From assembly GCA_947492105.1 (NCBI GenBank), contig CANLMN010000007.1, positions 1-64,000 on the forward strand: 64,000 nt of DNA, written 5' to 3'. The translations under genes were made by a program, and so were the position numbers. Each line of letters begins with the position of its first letter. Position 1 is the stretch's first letter. The notes below the pieces were generated by a model. That model was not told where the DNA came from. It made no database searches and was given only the letters and a program-made list of their open reading frames with translations. Shown here piece after piece: positions 1 to 9,097 of this stretch. The DNA comes from an uncultured Aquimarina sp. GTDB lineage: Bacteria; Bacteroidota; Bacteroidia; Flavobacteriales; Flavobacteriaceae.

Positions 1-404
1 CTTGGTTATATTCAGAGTTTGGCAACAATTTTCTCAAAACAATGATGCGATTAGGGAGTGAGCGATCAGAATTAGGTGTTGTATCTGATCAAATCGGCAC
101 ACCTACCTACGCAGGAGATTTGGCTAGAGTATTATTACAAATCATTGGTACAGAAAGTAGAGCTTATGGGTTGTATCATTACAGTAATGAAGGATCGTGT
201 AGTTGGTACGATTTTGCCAAAGCTATTTTTGCAGAAAACGCTTATGATATAACAACTAACCCAATCCCTACATCAGCATATCCAACACCAGCCAAAAGAC
301 CGGCCTATAGTGTATTGGATAAATCAAAAATTAAAAATACTTTAGGGATTACCATTCCTGATTGGAAGGAGTCGTTGAAAAAAGTAATTACGACTGTGGC
401 ATGA
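1..404 (+). CDS. rmlD: dTDP-4-dehydrorhamnose reductase, C-terminal part (5' end outside window)
   Basis: Last enzyme of dTDP-L-rhamnose synthesis: it reduces the 4-keto sugar nucleotide with NAD(P)H in the cytoplasm to supply rhamnose for surface polysaccharide. The frame is open from base 3, and the residues WLYSEFGNNFLKT precede the first Met at base 42, so that Met is internal and the gene begins before the window. The visible part holds GTPTYAGDLA, typical of the substrate-binding C-terminal half, and a late RPAYSVLDKSKI segment normal for the RmlD end. The stop at 402-404 runs directly into a family C repeat fragment. Other rml genes presumably lie to the left. The family call is firm; only about 130 residues are seen. 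Confidence 0.9.
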   Translation, partial: WLYSEFGNNFLKTMMRLGSERSELGVVSDQIGTPTYAGDLARVLLQIIGTESRAYGLYHYSNEGSCSWYDFAKAIFAENAYDITTNPIPTSAYPTPAKRPAYSVLDKSKIKNTLGITIPDWKESLKKVITTVA

Positions 405-446
405 CGATATGCGACATTATATAGCTAAATTTAATATAAGTGTAGT
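405..446 (-). repeat. Family C repeat fragment at the rmlD 3' end
   Basis: Read on the minus strand, this short stretch carries AGCTATATAATGTCGCATAT, the same segment found at the start of the family C repeats near 29.2, 33.0, 48.27 and 52.57 kb. It lies in the gap between two convergent genes, rmlD and the Coa1-like gene. Only the first 30 or so bases of the family are present, so it is a truncated copy or a separate short module. Confidence 0.6.
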
Positions 447-451
447 CTTTG

Positions 452-901
452 TTATTTTTCTCCGTCATAGAAGAGATCCAATTCCTCTCCAGTGGCATCC
501 AAAATCACATACATTTCACTAAAGATCCATTCTTCCTCTTTTTTTTCTCCAGTTAAGTGTAATATAGCATTGCCCTTAGGGCCTTTTAGTGGAGTTTGAG
601 AAGAGAGTTTACGAATACCATTGAGGATTTGTAAATTGCTCATTCCAGTTTCTCCTGCTATAATGGGTGTTCCAAGTGTTTCTTGTAAGTAGGGATATTC
701 ATTAATACGTTTCATTGCCTTGTCAATAGGCATGACACTGGTGACTTGATCTGTAAAGTCTGTAAAGAATTCTTTGACTCCAAAATAAGCAGAACCAATA
801 AAAAACGAAATAACGATAACTAAGGTTAGACACCCTCCAAGTGGTATGGCCCAAGGCCAATTCCGTTGCATCCAATTTTTCTGAGGTGGTATTACTTCCA
901 T
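452..901 (-). CDS. Coa1-like (cytochrome oxidase assembly factor 1 family) membrane protein
   Basis: A 149-residue protein with a short N-terminal tail, one transmembrane helix at about residues 18-42 and a soluble C-terminal domain. The pattern after the helix resembles the Coa1 family: repeated short helices with a LGTPI motif (about residue 76), then GPKGNAILHL and a closing strand that reads as a small compact domain facing the periplasm. Eukaryotic Coa1 helps cytochrome oxidase assembly; the bacterial role is not established, so only the family is claimed. It is convergent with rmlD and has its own upstream region. Other possibilities are an unrelated single-helix protein of unknown function. 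Confidence 0.55.
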   Translation of the reverse strand: MEVIPPQKNWMQRNWPWAIPLGGCLTLVIVISFFIGSAYFGVKEFFTDFTDQVTSVMPIDKAMKRINEYPYLQETLGTPIIAGETGMSNLQILNGIRKLSSQTPLKGPKGNAILHLTGEKKEEEWIFSEMYVILDATGEELDLFYDGEK

Positions 902-1386
902 GCTTTATTTAGTATTACTACTTTTATGAGACTTCAAATTCTTTGAAAAGTTACGGTTTTTATGACAAAATATAACTTGAAAGAACAGTAGGGAGAATAT
1001 GGGTTTAAGAGAAAAAGATATTTTGAGAATAAAAAGATAAGATTTTTGTTACTATCAATTATTTTCAACGAAGATATTTCTATCATCTCAAAATTGTAAA
1101 ACCTTAGCAGCTCCATGTTATGATCGTTTAGTTTTAGAATGTAGGCCCTTACTCCATCACCTCTTAGTGGTTAATGAACAAAGAGAATGTTTTAGTTTGG
1201 TAAAAAATCAACTAGAATTAGGAACCTAAGTTGTTTTTGTGTTTTATCTTTGTGGCTAAATTTAGAGGTGTAGAGAATTATAGTGCTGTTGTACAAACGT
1301 TTACAAAAACTTATGTATGGTGTGTTTTTTTGTGCCTTTTAGAACTAAACTAACAACCTCAAGATCGTTGAGGTAAAAACAAACCT
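902..1386. other. Intergenic region with no supported gene
   Basis: This 485-bp stretch separates two divergent genes. A 60-codon minus-strand frame at 934-1116 has composition expected by chance in AT-rich DNA and is not accepted. A TATCTTTG box at 1245-1252 could be the -7 element for the ketoacyl synthase, although no good -33 partner was seen and the leader would be about 130 bases. No repeat family member was recognised. Confidence 0.6.
1245..1252 (+). promoter_or_regulatory. Possible -7 promoter element (TATCTTTG)
   Basis: It matches the Bacteroidota -7 consensus TAnnTTTG and lies upstream of the ketoacyl synthase start at 1387. No convincing -33 TTG was found at normal spacing, so this is tentative. 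Confidence 0.3.
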
Positions 1387-2568
1387 GTGCAGCAACCCAT
1401 TTCCATTACCAGTATTGCTTCTATATCTCCCTTAGGACATTCTCCTGAACTTATCTGGGAACGCTATCAAGATTCTGAACATTGTATTAGTCTATTAGTA
1501 TATAATGGAATACCTACAACACAAGGGCAGATTTCTAAAGTTGCTGTAAAAGAATTAGAAGCGCTTCGTGATGAGAACGAGCATTATAAAGACTTAGATA
1601 ATAGTGTGCTTTTTGGTATCTATGCAGCTAGAAAGGCCGTAAGGATTGCTGGGTGGGAACACCCGGGAGATTTTGGAATCAACATGGGTTCGTCTAGAGG
1701 AGCAACTGGACTTTTTGAAAAATATCATCAAGAATTTTTGACCAATAATATTGCTGCAACACTGAGTTCGCCAACAACAACTTTGGGAAACATCTCTTCT
1801 TGGATTGCTAATGATTTACAATCCAGTGGACCGGACATAAGCCATTCAATCACCTGTTCTACGGCATTGCATGCAGTTCTCAATGGCGTTGCCTGGTTAC
1901 AATCCGGCCTTACGGATCGATTCCTTGTTGGTGGTAGCGAAGCTCCATTGACACCCTTTACCATCGCGCAGATGAAAGCCCTCAAAATTTATACAAGGGC
2001 AACAGATGACCCATACCCTTGCAAAGCTTTGGAGCTTAAAAAAAGACAAAACACGATGTTTTTGGGAGAAGGAGCAGCTGTAGTATGCTTAGAAAAAGGG
2101 CACAAAAAGAATGCAAAAGCACTGATCACAGGTATAGGATATGCTACAGAGCCTTTAAAACATAATATCTCTATTTCTACAAATGCAGATTGTTTTCAAA
2201 AATCAATGCGAATGGCATTAGGAACTTGTTTGTCTAGCGAAATAGATGTTATTGTTATGCATGCTCCGGGAACAATTAAGGGAGATCTGTCGGAATACAA
2301 TGCTATTCAAAAAATCTTTGGAACGCAACATCCGGCATTAACCACCAATAAATGGAAAATCGGACACACCTTTGGTGCTAGTGGGATTTTAAGTATGGAG
2401 CTTGCTATTCTGATGTTAGAACATCAAAAATTTATCCCAGTACCGTATGTGACTCCAGAATTTACACATGAAGATAGTTTGCCCAAAAAAATTCAGAAAA
2501 TACTCGTTAACGCCGTTGGTTTTGGAGGAAATGCCGTGAGTATTTTGTTAGAATTACCACAAGGGTGA
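1387..2568 (+). CDS. Beta-ketoacyl-ACP synthase family protein (GTG start)
   Basis: A 393-residue thiolase-fold condensing enzyme. The expected Cys-His-His triad is visible: Cys157 in SITCSTALHA, His292 in MHAPGTIKGD and His327 in KIGHTFGASG. It would condense an acyl thioester with malonyl-ACP in the cytoplasm. It starts with GTG; the next residues QQPISITSIASISPLG match the usual family start, and no ATG lies nearby. The gene stands alone, with no ACP, ketoreductase or dehydratase around it, so it is not the main fatty acid elongation FabF. Flavobacteria sometimes have such a synthase with biotin genes; bioB lies 40 kb away here, so a role in pimeloyl supply is only a guess. It ends tail to tail with brnQ, five bases apart. 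Confidence 0.85.
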   Translation: MQQPISITSIASISPLGHSPELIWERYQDSEHCISLLVYNGIPTTQGQISKVAVKELEALRDENEHYKDLDNSVLFGIYAARKAVRIAGWEHPGDFGINMGSSRGATGLFEKYHQEFLTNNIAATLSSPTTTLGNISSWIANDLQSSGPDISHSITCSTALHAVLNGVAWLQSGLTDRFLVGGSEAPLTPFTIAQMKALKIYTRATDDPYPCKALELKKRQNTMFLGEGAAVVCLEKGHKKNAKALITGIGYATEPLKHNISISTNADCFQKSMRMALGTCLSSEIDVIVMHAPGTIKGDLSEYNAIQKIFGTQHPALTTNKWKIGHTFGASGILSMELAILMLEHQKFIPVPYVTPEFTHEDSLPKKIQKILVNAVGFGGNAVSILLELPQG

Positions 2569-2573
2569 TAATG

Positions 2574-3836
2574 TTATTTTTTAAAAACACTTTTTACAAC
2601 AAAAGTTAAAATAGCAGGTAATATCCATCCAAGACCGTGTATTCCAAGGGGAATTACCGTAAGAATAGGTTTTGTTATTTTTGTGTATCCTATTGCATGC
2701 AGCATATCTGGAACGCTAAATAGCAATGTAATAGTAATTACTGCACGGAACACATCCCGAGTAGCCGATTTTTTGGGTGCTACATTTAATAAAATGAGAA
2801 TAATTGTTACTGGATACACCAGCGCTAGTGCGGGGACTGCTATTGTAATGATATAATGCACATCAAATTGACCGACTAGTACGCCAAGTACACAGCTAAT
2901 AATTGCTGTGATACTGTATGCAATTTGCGAATCACCTGTCAAACCTTTTACAAAATCCGAAGTTCCAGTAATAATACCAATAGCGGTGGTGAAGCAGGCA
3001 ATAGCAACCAAAAGACTCAGCGCTATAGTGCCAAGCGTACCCAAAGTGGCAGTGCTAATGCCTGCCAATAGTGCTGTTCTAGAGATATCTGATGGAAATT
3101 CTTGACTATAGTGCGCTCCAGTCCATATCATACCAGTATAGACACTCAATAACCCAACTCCAGCTATAATTCCAGAATTGCGAATCAATTTTTTTTTGGC
3201 TTTATAGTTTCCTTTCCCTTTAAGGTTTAGAGAAATAATTACAACCCCACCAACTACTACAGCTCCAATGGCATCAAAAGTCTGGTATCCTTCCAAAATA
3301 CCTAATGTTAGTGGGCTAGAAACTGCAGAGGCCATCATAAGTTCTGTTTCTGAAAAAAAAGAAAGACTCACAATACCAATAACAACAAGTAAAATGATAG
3401 GAGTCAAAAATTTGCCAACGCTATCAAGTACTGAAGAACGTCTCAATACAAAAAATAGGACCAAACCAAAATACACGCAGCTAGTAATCCATGAAGGAAT
3501 TTCGCAAAAAGGAGCAATTGCCATTTCATGGGTTACGGAGGCAGTTCGTGGAGCAGGGAGGGTGATAGCAATTAAGTATATGATTATACAATAGCTATAG
3601 CTAAAGAATGGCGATACCGGTTTTCCAAAATCATAGATAGTGCCTTGTATCCGAGAATGAGCAAAAATCCCTAAAATAGGTATTATTACTGCGGATATAA
3701 TAAAGCCGAATGCGATTAAAGCCCAATCCATGCCCGCCAGTAGTCCCAAATTAGGTGGGAGAATTAAATTCCCTGCACCAAAGAACATAGCAAAAAGCGC
3801 GAATCCAGTGATGAGGGTTTCCTTTATTTTACCCAT
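2574..3836 (-). CDS. brnQ: Branched-chain amino acid transport carrier (LIVCS family)
   Basis: A 420-residue inner-membrane protein made almost wholly of hydrophobic helices, about twelve. The N-terminus has FALFAMFFGAGNLILPP, the hallmark of the BrnQ/LIVCS family, which imports leucine, isoleucine and valine with Na+ or H+. The length is slightly below the usual 430-440 residues and both ends look intact. The upstream gene for the AhpD-like protein lies 35 bases away on the same strand, so the two may share a transcript. Open frames on the opposite strand, such as 3268-3594, are shadows of the helices. Confidence 0.92.
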   Translation of the reverse strand: MGKIKETLITGFALFAMFFGAGNLILPPNLGLLAGMDWALIAFGFIISAVIIPILGIFAHSRIQGTIYDFGKPVSPFFSYSYCIIIYLIAITLPAPRTASVTHEMAIAPFCEIPSWITSCVYFGLVLFFVLRRSSVLDSVGKFLTPIILLVVIGIVSLSFFSETELMMASAVSSPLTLGILEGYQTFDAIGAVVVGGVVIISLNLKGKGNYKAKKKLIRNSGIIAGVGLLSVYTGMIWTGAHYSQEFPSDISRTALLAGISTATLGTLGTIALSLLVAIACFTTAIGIITGTSDFVKGLTGDSQIAYSITAIISCVLGVLVGQFDVHYIITIAVPALALVYPVTIILILLNVAPKKSATRDVFRAVITITLLFSVPDMLHAIGYTKITKPILTVIPLGIHGLGWILPAILTFVVKSVFKK

Positions 3837-3871
3837 GGTAAGAACTATTAGTTTGGGGTTTTAGTTTTTTT

Positions 3872-4462
3872 TTAGAGATGTTTGCCGCCTTCCCATCCAT
3901 GTTTTCCCAAATATTTTTCTCCACTCTCTACTGCTCCATCTTCGATAGACGTTCCCATACTATCATTCCAGCGGTTGAGATAGCCAAACAAAGAGATGAC
4001 TCCAAGCATTTCTACAATTTCGCCCTCATTCCAATGTGCATAAAGCGCTTTTTTAATGGTATCATCAACTGCATTAGGGACCTGTGATGCGGCCAACGAA
4101 AAATCCAAAGCAGCGCGTTCTGCATCATCAAAAGCAGCGTGAGTTCGATATTCCCAGATATTATCCAATTGTTCCTGTTCTGCACCGTAACGCTCTGCTG
4201 CACGTATAGCGTGTGCTTGACAATAGCGACAACCTGTTGCATTACTGCTCACCCAAGCAATCATTCGTTTGAGTGCAGAAGTAACACGTCCCTGATTGGC
4301 CATCACGGCTTTGTTCAAATTGATAAAACTACGTGCAATCTCTGGTCGGATTTGCATTGTGAGTACGGAATTGGGACAGAACCCCAAGGTTTCGTTAAAG
4401 AATTGTGCTAATTTTTTGGTTTCGGGATCGTGTTCTGGTGTTAATGGTGTTACAAGTGGCAT
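3872..4462 (-). CDS. Carboxymuconolactone decarboxylase family (AhpD-like) protein
   Basis: A 196-residue all-helical protein of the peroxidase-related AhpD-like type. The redox motif is Cys78-x-x-Cys81-x-x-His84 in GCRYCQAHA, the arrangement used by AhpD and its relatives for thiol-based peroxide reduction. It has no signal peptide and should act in the cytoplasm. It probably precedes brnQ on one transcript. The substrate cannot be told; a true carboxymuconolactone decarboxylase is unlikely because those lack the paired cysteines and no ring-cleavage genes are near. Confidence 0.82.
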   Translation of the reverse strand: MPLVTPLTPEHDPETKKLAQFFNETLGFCPNSVLTMQIRPEIARSFINLNKAVMANQGRVTSALKRMIAWVSSNATGCRYCQAHAIRAAERYGAEQEQLDNIWEYRTHAAFDDAERAALDFSLAASQVPNAVDDTIKKALYAHWNEGEIVEMLGVISLFGYLNRWNDSMGTSIEDGAVESGEKYLGKHGWEGGKHL

Positions 4463-4643
4463 GTGTTATTAGATTTTGAATAATGAGAAATACAAGAACG
4501 TTTTTTTTTGGAAATTTCAATGGGATAGAGAGAGGGTTTAACAAAAGTTTTAGTGCTTTTATGAATTTGTAGGTGATGCATCTTTTTTTTACAGGCTTTG
4601 TATAATGAAACGAAATAGCAGTACTGTTTTTTTTGATGTACAA

Positions 4644-4661
4644 TAGGGGGAAAACCCCCTA
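4644..4661. promoter_or_regulatory. GC-rich hairpin TAGGGGG-AAAA-CCCCCTA
   Basis: A perfect 7-bp stem with a 4-base loop stands out in AT-rich DNA, about 40 bases upstream of the putative -7 box of the TonB receptor at 4747. No T-tract follows, so it is not a clear terminator; it could be an operator. Confidence 0.4.
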
Positions 4662-4699
4662 ATTTGGAGAGAAGGTTGCTGAAAAAGTATCAAATCATA

Positions 4700-4707
4700 T
4701 ATATTCG
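4700..4707 (+). promoter_or_regulatory. Possible -7 promoter element (TATATTCG)
   Basis: One mismatch to TAnnTTTG, 40 bases ahead of the receptor start codon at 4747. Position is suitable for the receptor-lipoprotein transcript. Confidence 0.35.
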
Positions 4708-4746
4708 CAGCCGACTTAGCGTAGCGAATTCCCCAGAATTAAAGCT

Positions 4747-7557
4747 ATGATTTTTAGAATACAAAATAAGAGTGTTTTCTTACTAGTGTATTGTGCTGTT
4801 TTTTTAAGCATGAAAGCGCAGCAAACATCATTGAAAGGTGTTGTTTTTGATGAATTGTCTCAAGATCCAGTTGTGGATGTTTTGGTGTCGATAGCGGGGA
4901 CAGATTTTCTAACCAAAACGGATACAAATGGTGCTTTCCTATTGAAAGATGAGTTGCCATTAGGGGAGCAGTTGTTGATACTTCATAAATCGGGCTACCA
5001 TACAACAAGATTGCCAATTGTGATTAATAAAGGAGAATCATTAGTACTGGAGCATTTGAATTTGCGTCATGATTTTTCTTCAATTGCGCAGGGTATTACG
5101 GTTATTAGTCTAAGTGAAGAGGCTTTTGATGAGGATACAGAAGCTGGTTCTGATGCAGCGGGATTATTACAGGCTTCAAAAGATGTATTTCTCAAAGCTG
5201 CAGCATTTGATTGGAGTAGTACTTTTTTTCGCCCTCGAGGCTATGATAGTAGTCAAGGAAAAGTACTTATTAATGGGGTACAAATGAATAAAATCTATAC
5301 CGGTAGACCTCAGTGGAGTAATTGGGGAGGTCTTAATGAAGTAATACGTAATCAGGAATTCTCTAGAAACAGTGCTGCTTCTGATTTGGTTTTTGGAGGG
5401 ATTGCCGGGACTACGGCGATTCAAATGCGTGCTTCTCGATATCGAAGCGGTGGTCAGGTCTCATATGGCTTGTCTAATCGAAGTTATATTGGTCGGATTA
5501 TGGGTACGTATCATTCTGGTGCTATGAAGAATGGTTGGGCGTATAGTTTTTCGTTATCTCGGCGTTACGGTGATCAGGGTGCAATAGAAGGGACACTATA
5601 TGATGCAAATGCAGCTTTTGCGGCAATAGAAAAACAGCTAGGGGCAGCACATAGTCTAAGTTTGGTGGCTTTTTATGCTCCTAATACAAGAGGTAAGTCA
5701 GCACCTAATACGCAAGAAGTTTGGGATCTCAAAGGTAGTGTCTATAACCCTTATTGGGGTTATCAAAATGGAAGAATTCGTAATGCTAGAATAAGAAGGA
5801 TAGAAGAGCCTGTCGCAATCCTCAATCACTTTTGGAAATGGAAGGAGGGGCGTATGGAATTACAAAATACATTGGCAGTGCAATCAGGTAATTCGGGAAA
5901 CAGTAGGTTGAGTTATGGTGGAACAGCTTTGGTATCCGCACCAACAGGGCAATTGTTTTTTGAAGGTAATGGGAGCAATCCAGATCCTACATATTATCAA
6001 AAGTTGCCAAGTTATTTTTTACGATTTCCAGAGATGCCAAACTATAAAAATGCTTATTTGGCTACTCAGAATTTCCAAGATAATGGACAATTGGATTGGG
6101 GAGCACTATATCAGGCAAATCAAGGAGCGCTATCCAGTTATGTACTCTACGAAGATAGAACTGATGACACAAAAATTAGTGCAGGAAGTGTATTTCGAGG
6201 AATTTTCAATAGGCATTTTACACTTAATACTTCTTTGAATTTTAGATCTCTATATAGCGAGAATTATGCAGCGATACTTGATTTGTTGGGCGGTACAGGC
6301 TTTTTGGATATTGATAGCTTTGCAGAAGGAAATACAGCACAGAATGACTTGCAAAATCCAAATAGGATTGTAGGAGAAGGAGATAAATTTCAATACCATT
6401 ATGGCTTGACTGCCAAAATAGGAGAGGCGTTTACTCAAGGGCAGTTTAAGTACGATCGTGTTCGGTTTTTTATTGCAGGGATAGCGTCGCAAACCTATTA
6501 TAAGCGTAAGGGTTATTTTGAAAATGGAAATGCCCCAGGGGTTAAGTCTAGGGGAGAGAGTGCGTCCATTAACTTTACGGATTTTGGAATCAAAGGAGGT
6601 TTGACTTATGTGTTAAAGCCTAAACACTTTTTACAGTTTCATGGGGTATATCAAACAGAGGCACCTATTCTACGAAACGTATTTACTAATGTAAGACAAG
6701 AAAATACGGCAATTTTGAAATTGAAGTCGCAAAATACACAAAGTATTTCCTTTGGGTATCGGTTGCAATCTTCAAAAATACAAACAAGTTTTACGGGCTA
6801 TTATACGAGAATTAGCGATGCGACGAATCTAAACTTTTTTTATACAGATGCATTAGCAAGTTTGGGAGCTGAGAATAACGCTGCATTTGTTCAAGAAATA
6901 TTAATAGGATTAGATAAGAGGTATTTGGGAGTAGAGTTAGGTGTTGAAGTACCTCTTAATTCGACCTTCAAACTCAAAACTGCAGCAGCAGTTGGTCATT
7001 ATACGTATGCTAATAATCCGACATTATATCTGACTTCTAATAATTTTGCAGACCCATTAGTACTGGGAGTGAGTACTCTCAAAGATTATCACATTTCTGG
7101 TGGACCTCAGCGGGCTTTTTCTTTTGGATTTGAATATAGGGATCCTAATTATTGGTGGTTATCAAGTAGTGCAAATTATTTTTCGAACACCTATGTTGCG
7201 GTGAGTCCATTTACTCGCACAAAAAACTTTTATACAGATACAGATGGGCTGCCTTTTGCAAATTATGATAGTAACAAAGCAAAAGAGTTGTTAAGACAAG
7301 AAAAATTTGCGCCATATATGTTAGTGAACCTTGTTGGTGGAAAATCATGGCGCATCAAAAACTATTACATAGGATTTGTCGCTGGAGTTTCTAATCTACT
7401 GAATGCAAAATACAAAACAGGCGGGTTTGAACAGGCTCGAAATGCAAATTATCAAGGGTTATTAGCCGAAAATCAACGAAAAACGCCTGTTTTTGGTGCC
7501 AAATATTGGCAGGGATTAGGCGCAACATACTTTACAAATTTCTATATCAGATTCTAA
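4747..7557 (+). CDS. TonB-dependent outer-membrane receptor with carboxypeptidase-like N-terminal domain
   Basis: A 936-residue receptor. A signal peptide ends near residue 22 (SMKAQQ); residues 25-110 form a carboxypeptidase-regulatory-like domain (LKGVVFDELSQDPV); a plug domain follows at about 130-240 (FRPRGYDSSQGKVLING, then GGLNEVIRNQEF); the rest is a beta-barrel rich in aromatic alternation that ends in FYIRF with a terminal Phe, as in outer-membrane proteins. It imports a large or scarce ligand using TonB energy. The DUF5689 lipoprotein starts 13 bases downstream, so they form one operon. No SusD is present. The substrate is unknown; related flavobacterial loci pair such receptors with DUF5689 proteins and nucleases, which recalls the enzyme at 11216. 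Confidence 0.88.
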   Translation: MIFRIQNKSVFLLVYCAVFLSMKAQQTSLKGVVFDELSQDPVVDVLVSIAGTDFLTKTDTNGAFLLKDELPLGEQLLILHKSGYHTTRLPIVINKGESLVLEHLNLRHDFSSIAQGITVISLSEEAFDEDTEAGSDAAGLLQASKDVFLKAAAFDWSSTFFRPRGYDSSQGKVLINGVQMNKIYTGRPQWSNWGGLNEVIRNQEFSRNSAASDLVFGGIAGTTAIQMRASRYRSGGQVSYGLSNRSYIGRIMGTYHSGAMKNGWAYSFSLSRRYGDQGAIEGTLYDANAAFAAIEKQLGAAHSLSLVAFYAPNTRGKSAPNTQEVWDLKGSVYNPYWGYQNGRIRNARIRRIEEPVAILNHFWKWKEGRMELQNTLAVQSGNSGNSRLSYGGTALVSAPTGQLFFEGNGSNPDPTYYQKLPSYFLRFPEMPNYKNAYLATQNFQDNGQLDWGALYQANQGALSSYVLYEDRTDDTKISAGSVFRGIFNRHFTLNTSLNFRSLYSENYAAILDLLGGTGFLDIDSFAEGNTAQNDLQNPNRIVGEGDKFQYHYGLTAKIGEAFTQGQFKYDRVRFFIAGIASQTYYKRKGYFENGNAPGVKSRGESASINFTDFGIKGGLTYVLKPKHFLQFHGVYQTEAPILRNVFTNVRQENTAILKLKSQNTQSISFGYRLQSSKIQTSFTGYYTRISDATNLNFFYTDALASLGAENNAAFVQEILIGLDKRYLGVELGVEVPLNSTFKLKTAAAVGHYTYANNPTLYLTSNNFADPLVLGVSTLKDYHISGGPQRAFSFGFEYRDPNYWWLSSSANYFSNTYVAVSPFTRTKNFYTDTDGLPFANYDSNKAKELLRQEKFAPYMLVNLVGGKSWRIKNYYIGFVAGVSNLLNAKYKTGGFEQARNANYQGLLAENQRKTPVFGAKYWQGLGATYFTNFYIRF

Positions 7558-7570
7558 AAACTCTCCAAAC

Positions 7571-8968
7571 ATGAACACTTTACTCAAATTCTTTTACCTA
7601 CTAATTTCATTCTTATTGACAATTTTGACCAATGCTTGTGTGACAACAGATGATTTTGCTGTTCCTGAGCCAGAACCTACTATCGTCACCATGATAGGGA
7701 CAAAAGTAACAATAGGTGCGCTCAAAAATCAGTTTGATTTCCAATCAGAAGAGATTATCACATATTCTGGAACTAATACTTATATAGAGGGCTATGTGAT
7801 ATCGAGTGATGAGGCAGGAAATTTTTTCAAGGAGTTAGTGATTCAAGACCTTCCTTCGAATCCAACTGCTGGTATTCAAATAATAATTGATAAACGATCT
7901 TTGTATCAGAAATATGATTTAGGGCGAAAGGTCTATGTACAACTTGATGGTCTCAGCCTAGGGTTAGCAAATGGTGTGTTGAAACTGGGGAAGTTACAGG
8001 AAAAAAGTATCGAAGCTATTTCTGAATTTGAAGTGGAAAACCATGTTTTTAGAACACCAGAGGTCAAAAAAATCGTACCTAGAAAATTGACAATAAAAGA
8101 ATTGAATAGTAATGTAGAAAGCCTGTATGTGACATTTTCAAATATGCAGTTTGCTAAAGAATTGTTAGAAGACCCATCAAAAACATTAGCAGGAACAGCG
8201 ACAGATCGCTTCCAAGGAGAGCGTGAGCTTCAGTCTTGTGCAACCCAAGAGTCTATAATTCTTAGTACTAGCGTATATGCAGATTTCAAATCATTGAGCT
8301 TGCCCCCCGCAAAAGGAAGTGTGTCTGGAATTCTGTCTAAAGATTTTTTTGGGAAGTATTATATTTTGAGAATAAATAGCTCTAGAGATTTGATGTTTCA
8401 TCAAAGCACAAGATGTGATCTCGAGTACTTGTCTTGTGGTATAAATGTATTACAACCAAGAACAACAGTGCTTTTCGAAGAAGATTTTGAGAAAATAACG
8501 AAAGATAAACAATTAGATGAGTTAGGGTGGATCAACGTTAATAGTCATGGAGATGACAAACGTTGGGGAAATAAGAAAATTAGAAACGTAGCAAATCGTG
8601 TCATGACTATCTCAGCTTTTAATAGTGGATTGAATCCTCTAGAGGCATGGTTGATTACTCCAGCGATAGATATGGATCAAACAACAGATGAGGTGCTAAG
8701 TTTTGAGGTGCAAACAAGTTTTAATAATGGAAAAGCACTAACAATTTGGGTAACAAACAATTTTACGGGAGATCCAGAGACCACAAAATGGGTGCCTCTT
8801 GATATTGCAATTCCGCAAAAGAATACAAATAATGTTAAGGTTTCTCCCTTTTCTATTTCTTGCCTTGGTGGTAAAATACGCATTGCTTTTCGTTATAAAG
8901 GGAGGGACCCAGGAAGTACCTCCACATATAGTCTTGACAATATTAAAATTTACGGAGCTTCAAAATGA
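7571..8968 (+). CDS. DUF5689 surface lipoprotein with C-terminal choice-of-anchor-J-like domain
   Basis: A 465-residue exported protein. The N-terminus is a hydrophobic stretch ending at Cys23 (LTNAC), a loose lipoprotein signal. Residues 40-280 carry the DUF5689 domain, with an OB-fold-like core (YIEGYVISSDEAGNFFKELV, then KVYVQLDGLSLG). From about residue 300 (VLFEEDFEKI) to the end lies a beta-sandwich like choice-of-anchor J or carbohydrate-binding modules, with WLITPAIDMD. It is the likely surface partner of the receptor 13 bases upstream, taking the place of SusD. Its ligand is unknown. Confidence 0.8.
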   Translation: MNTLLKFFYLLISFLLTILTNACVTTDDFAVPEPEPTIVTMIGTKVTIGALKNQFDFQSEEIITYSGTNTYIEGYVISSDEAGNFFKELVIQDLPSNPTAGIQIIIDKRSLYQKYDLGRKVYVQLDGLSLGLANGVLKLGKLQEKSIEAISEFEVENHVFRTPEVKKIVPRKLTIKELNSNVESLYVTFSNMQFAKELLEDPSKTLAGTATDRFQGERELQSCATQESIILSTSVYADFKSLSLPPAKGSVSGILSKDFFGKYYILRINSSRDLMFHQSTRCDLEYLSCGINVLQPRTTVLFEEDFEKITKDKQLDELGWINVNSHGDDKRWGNKKIRNVANRVMTISAFNSGLNPLEAWLITPAIDMDQTTDEVLSFEVQTSFNNGKALTIWVTNNFTGDPETTKWVPLDIAIPQKNTNNVKVSPFSISCLGGKIRIAFRYKGRDPGSTSTYSLDNIKIYGASK

Positions 8969-9097
8969 TTTTTTGGTATAATTTTTGTTAAAATGGCTGA
9001 TACATGTGAGTATCTGGGCAAAAAAGCAGATATTTGCAGGCGCAAAGAAAAGCGATATGTTAAAAATTGTATCTTACACCCCTAAATGCTATTTAAA

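Noticed and set aside
934-1116. A 60-codon minus-strand frame between the Coa1-like gene and the ketoacyl synthase
   Set aside because: Its translation has the Phe/Ile/Leu/Tyr-rich look of random AT-rich DNA, and no signal peptide, motif or neighbour supports it.
3268-3594. A 108-codon plus-strand frame inside brnQ
   Set aside because: It is antisense to clear transmembrane helices of BrnQ and has no independent features.
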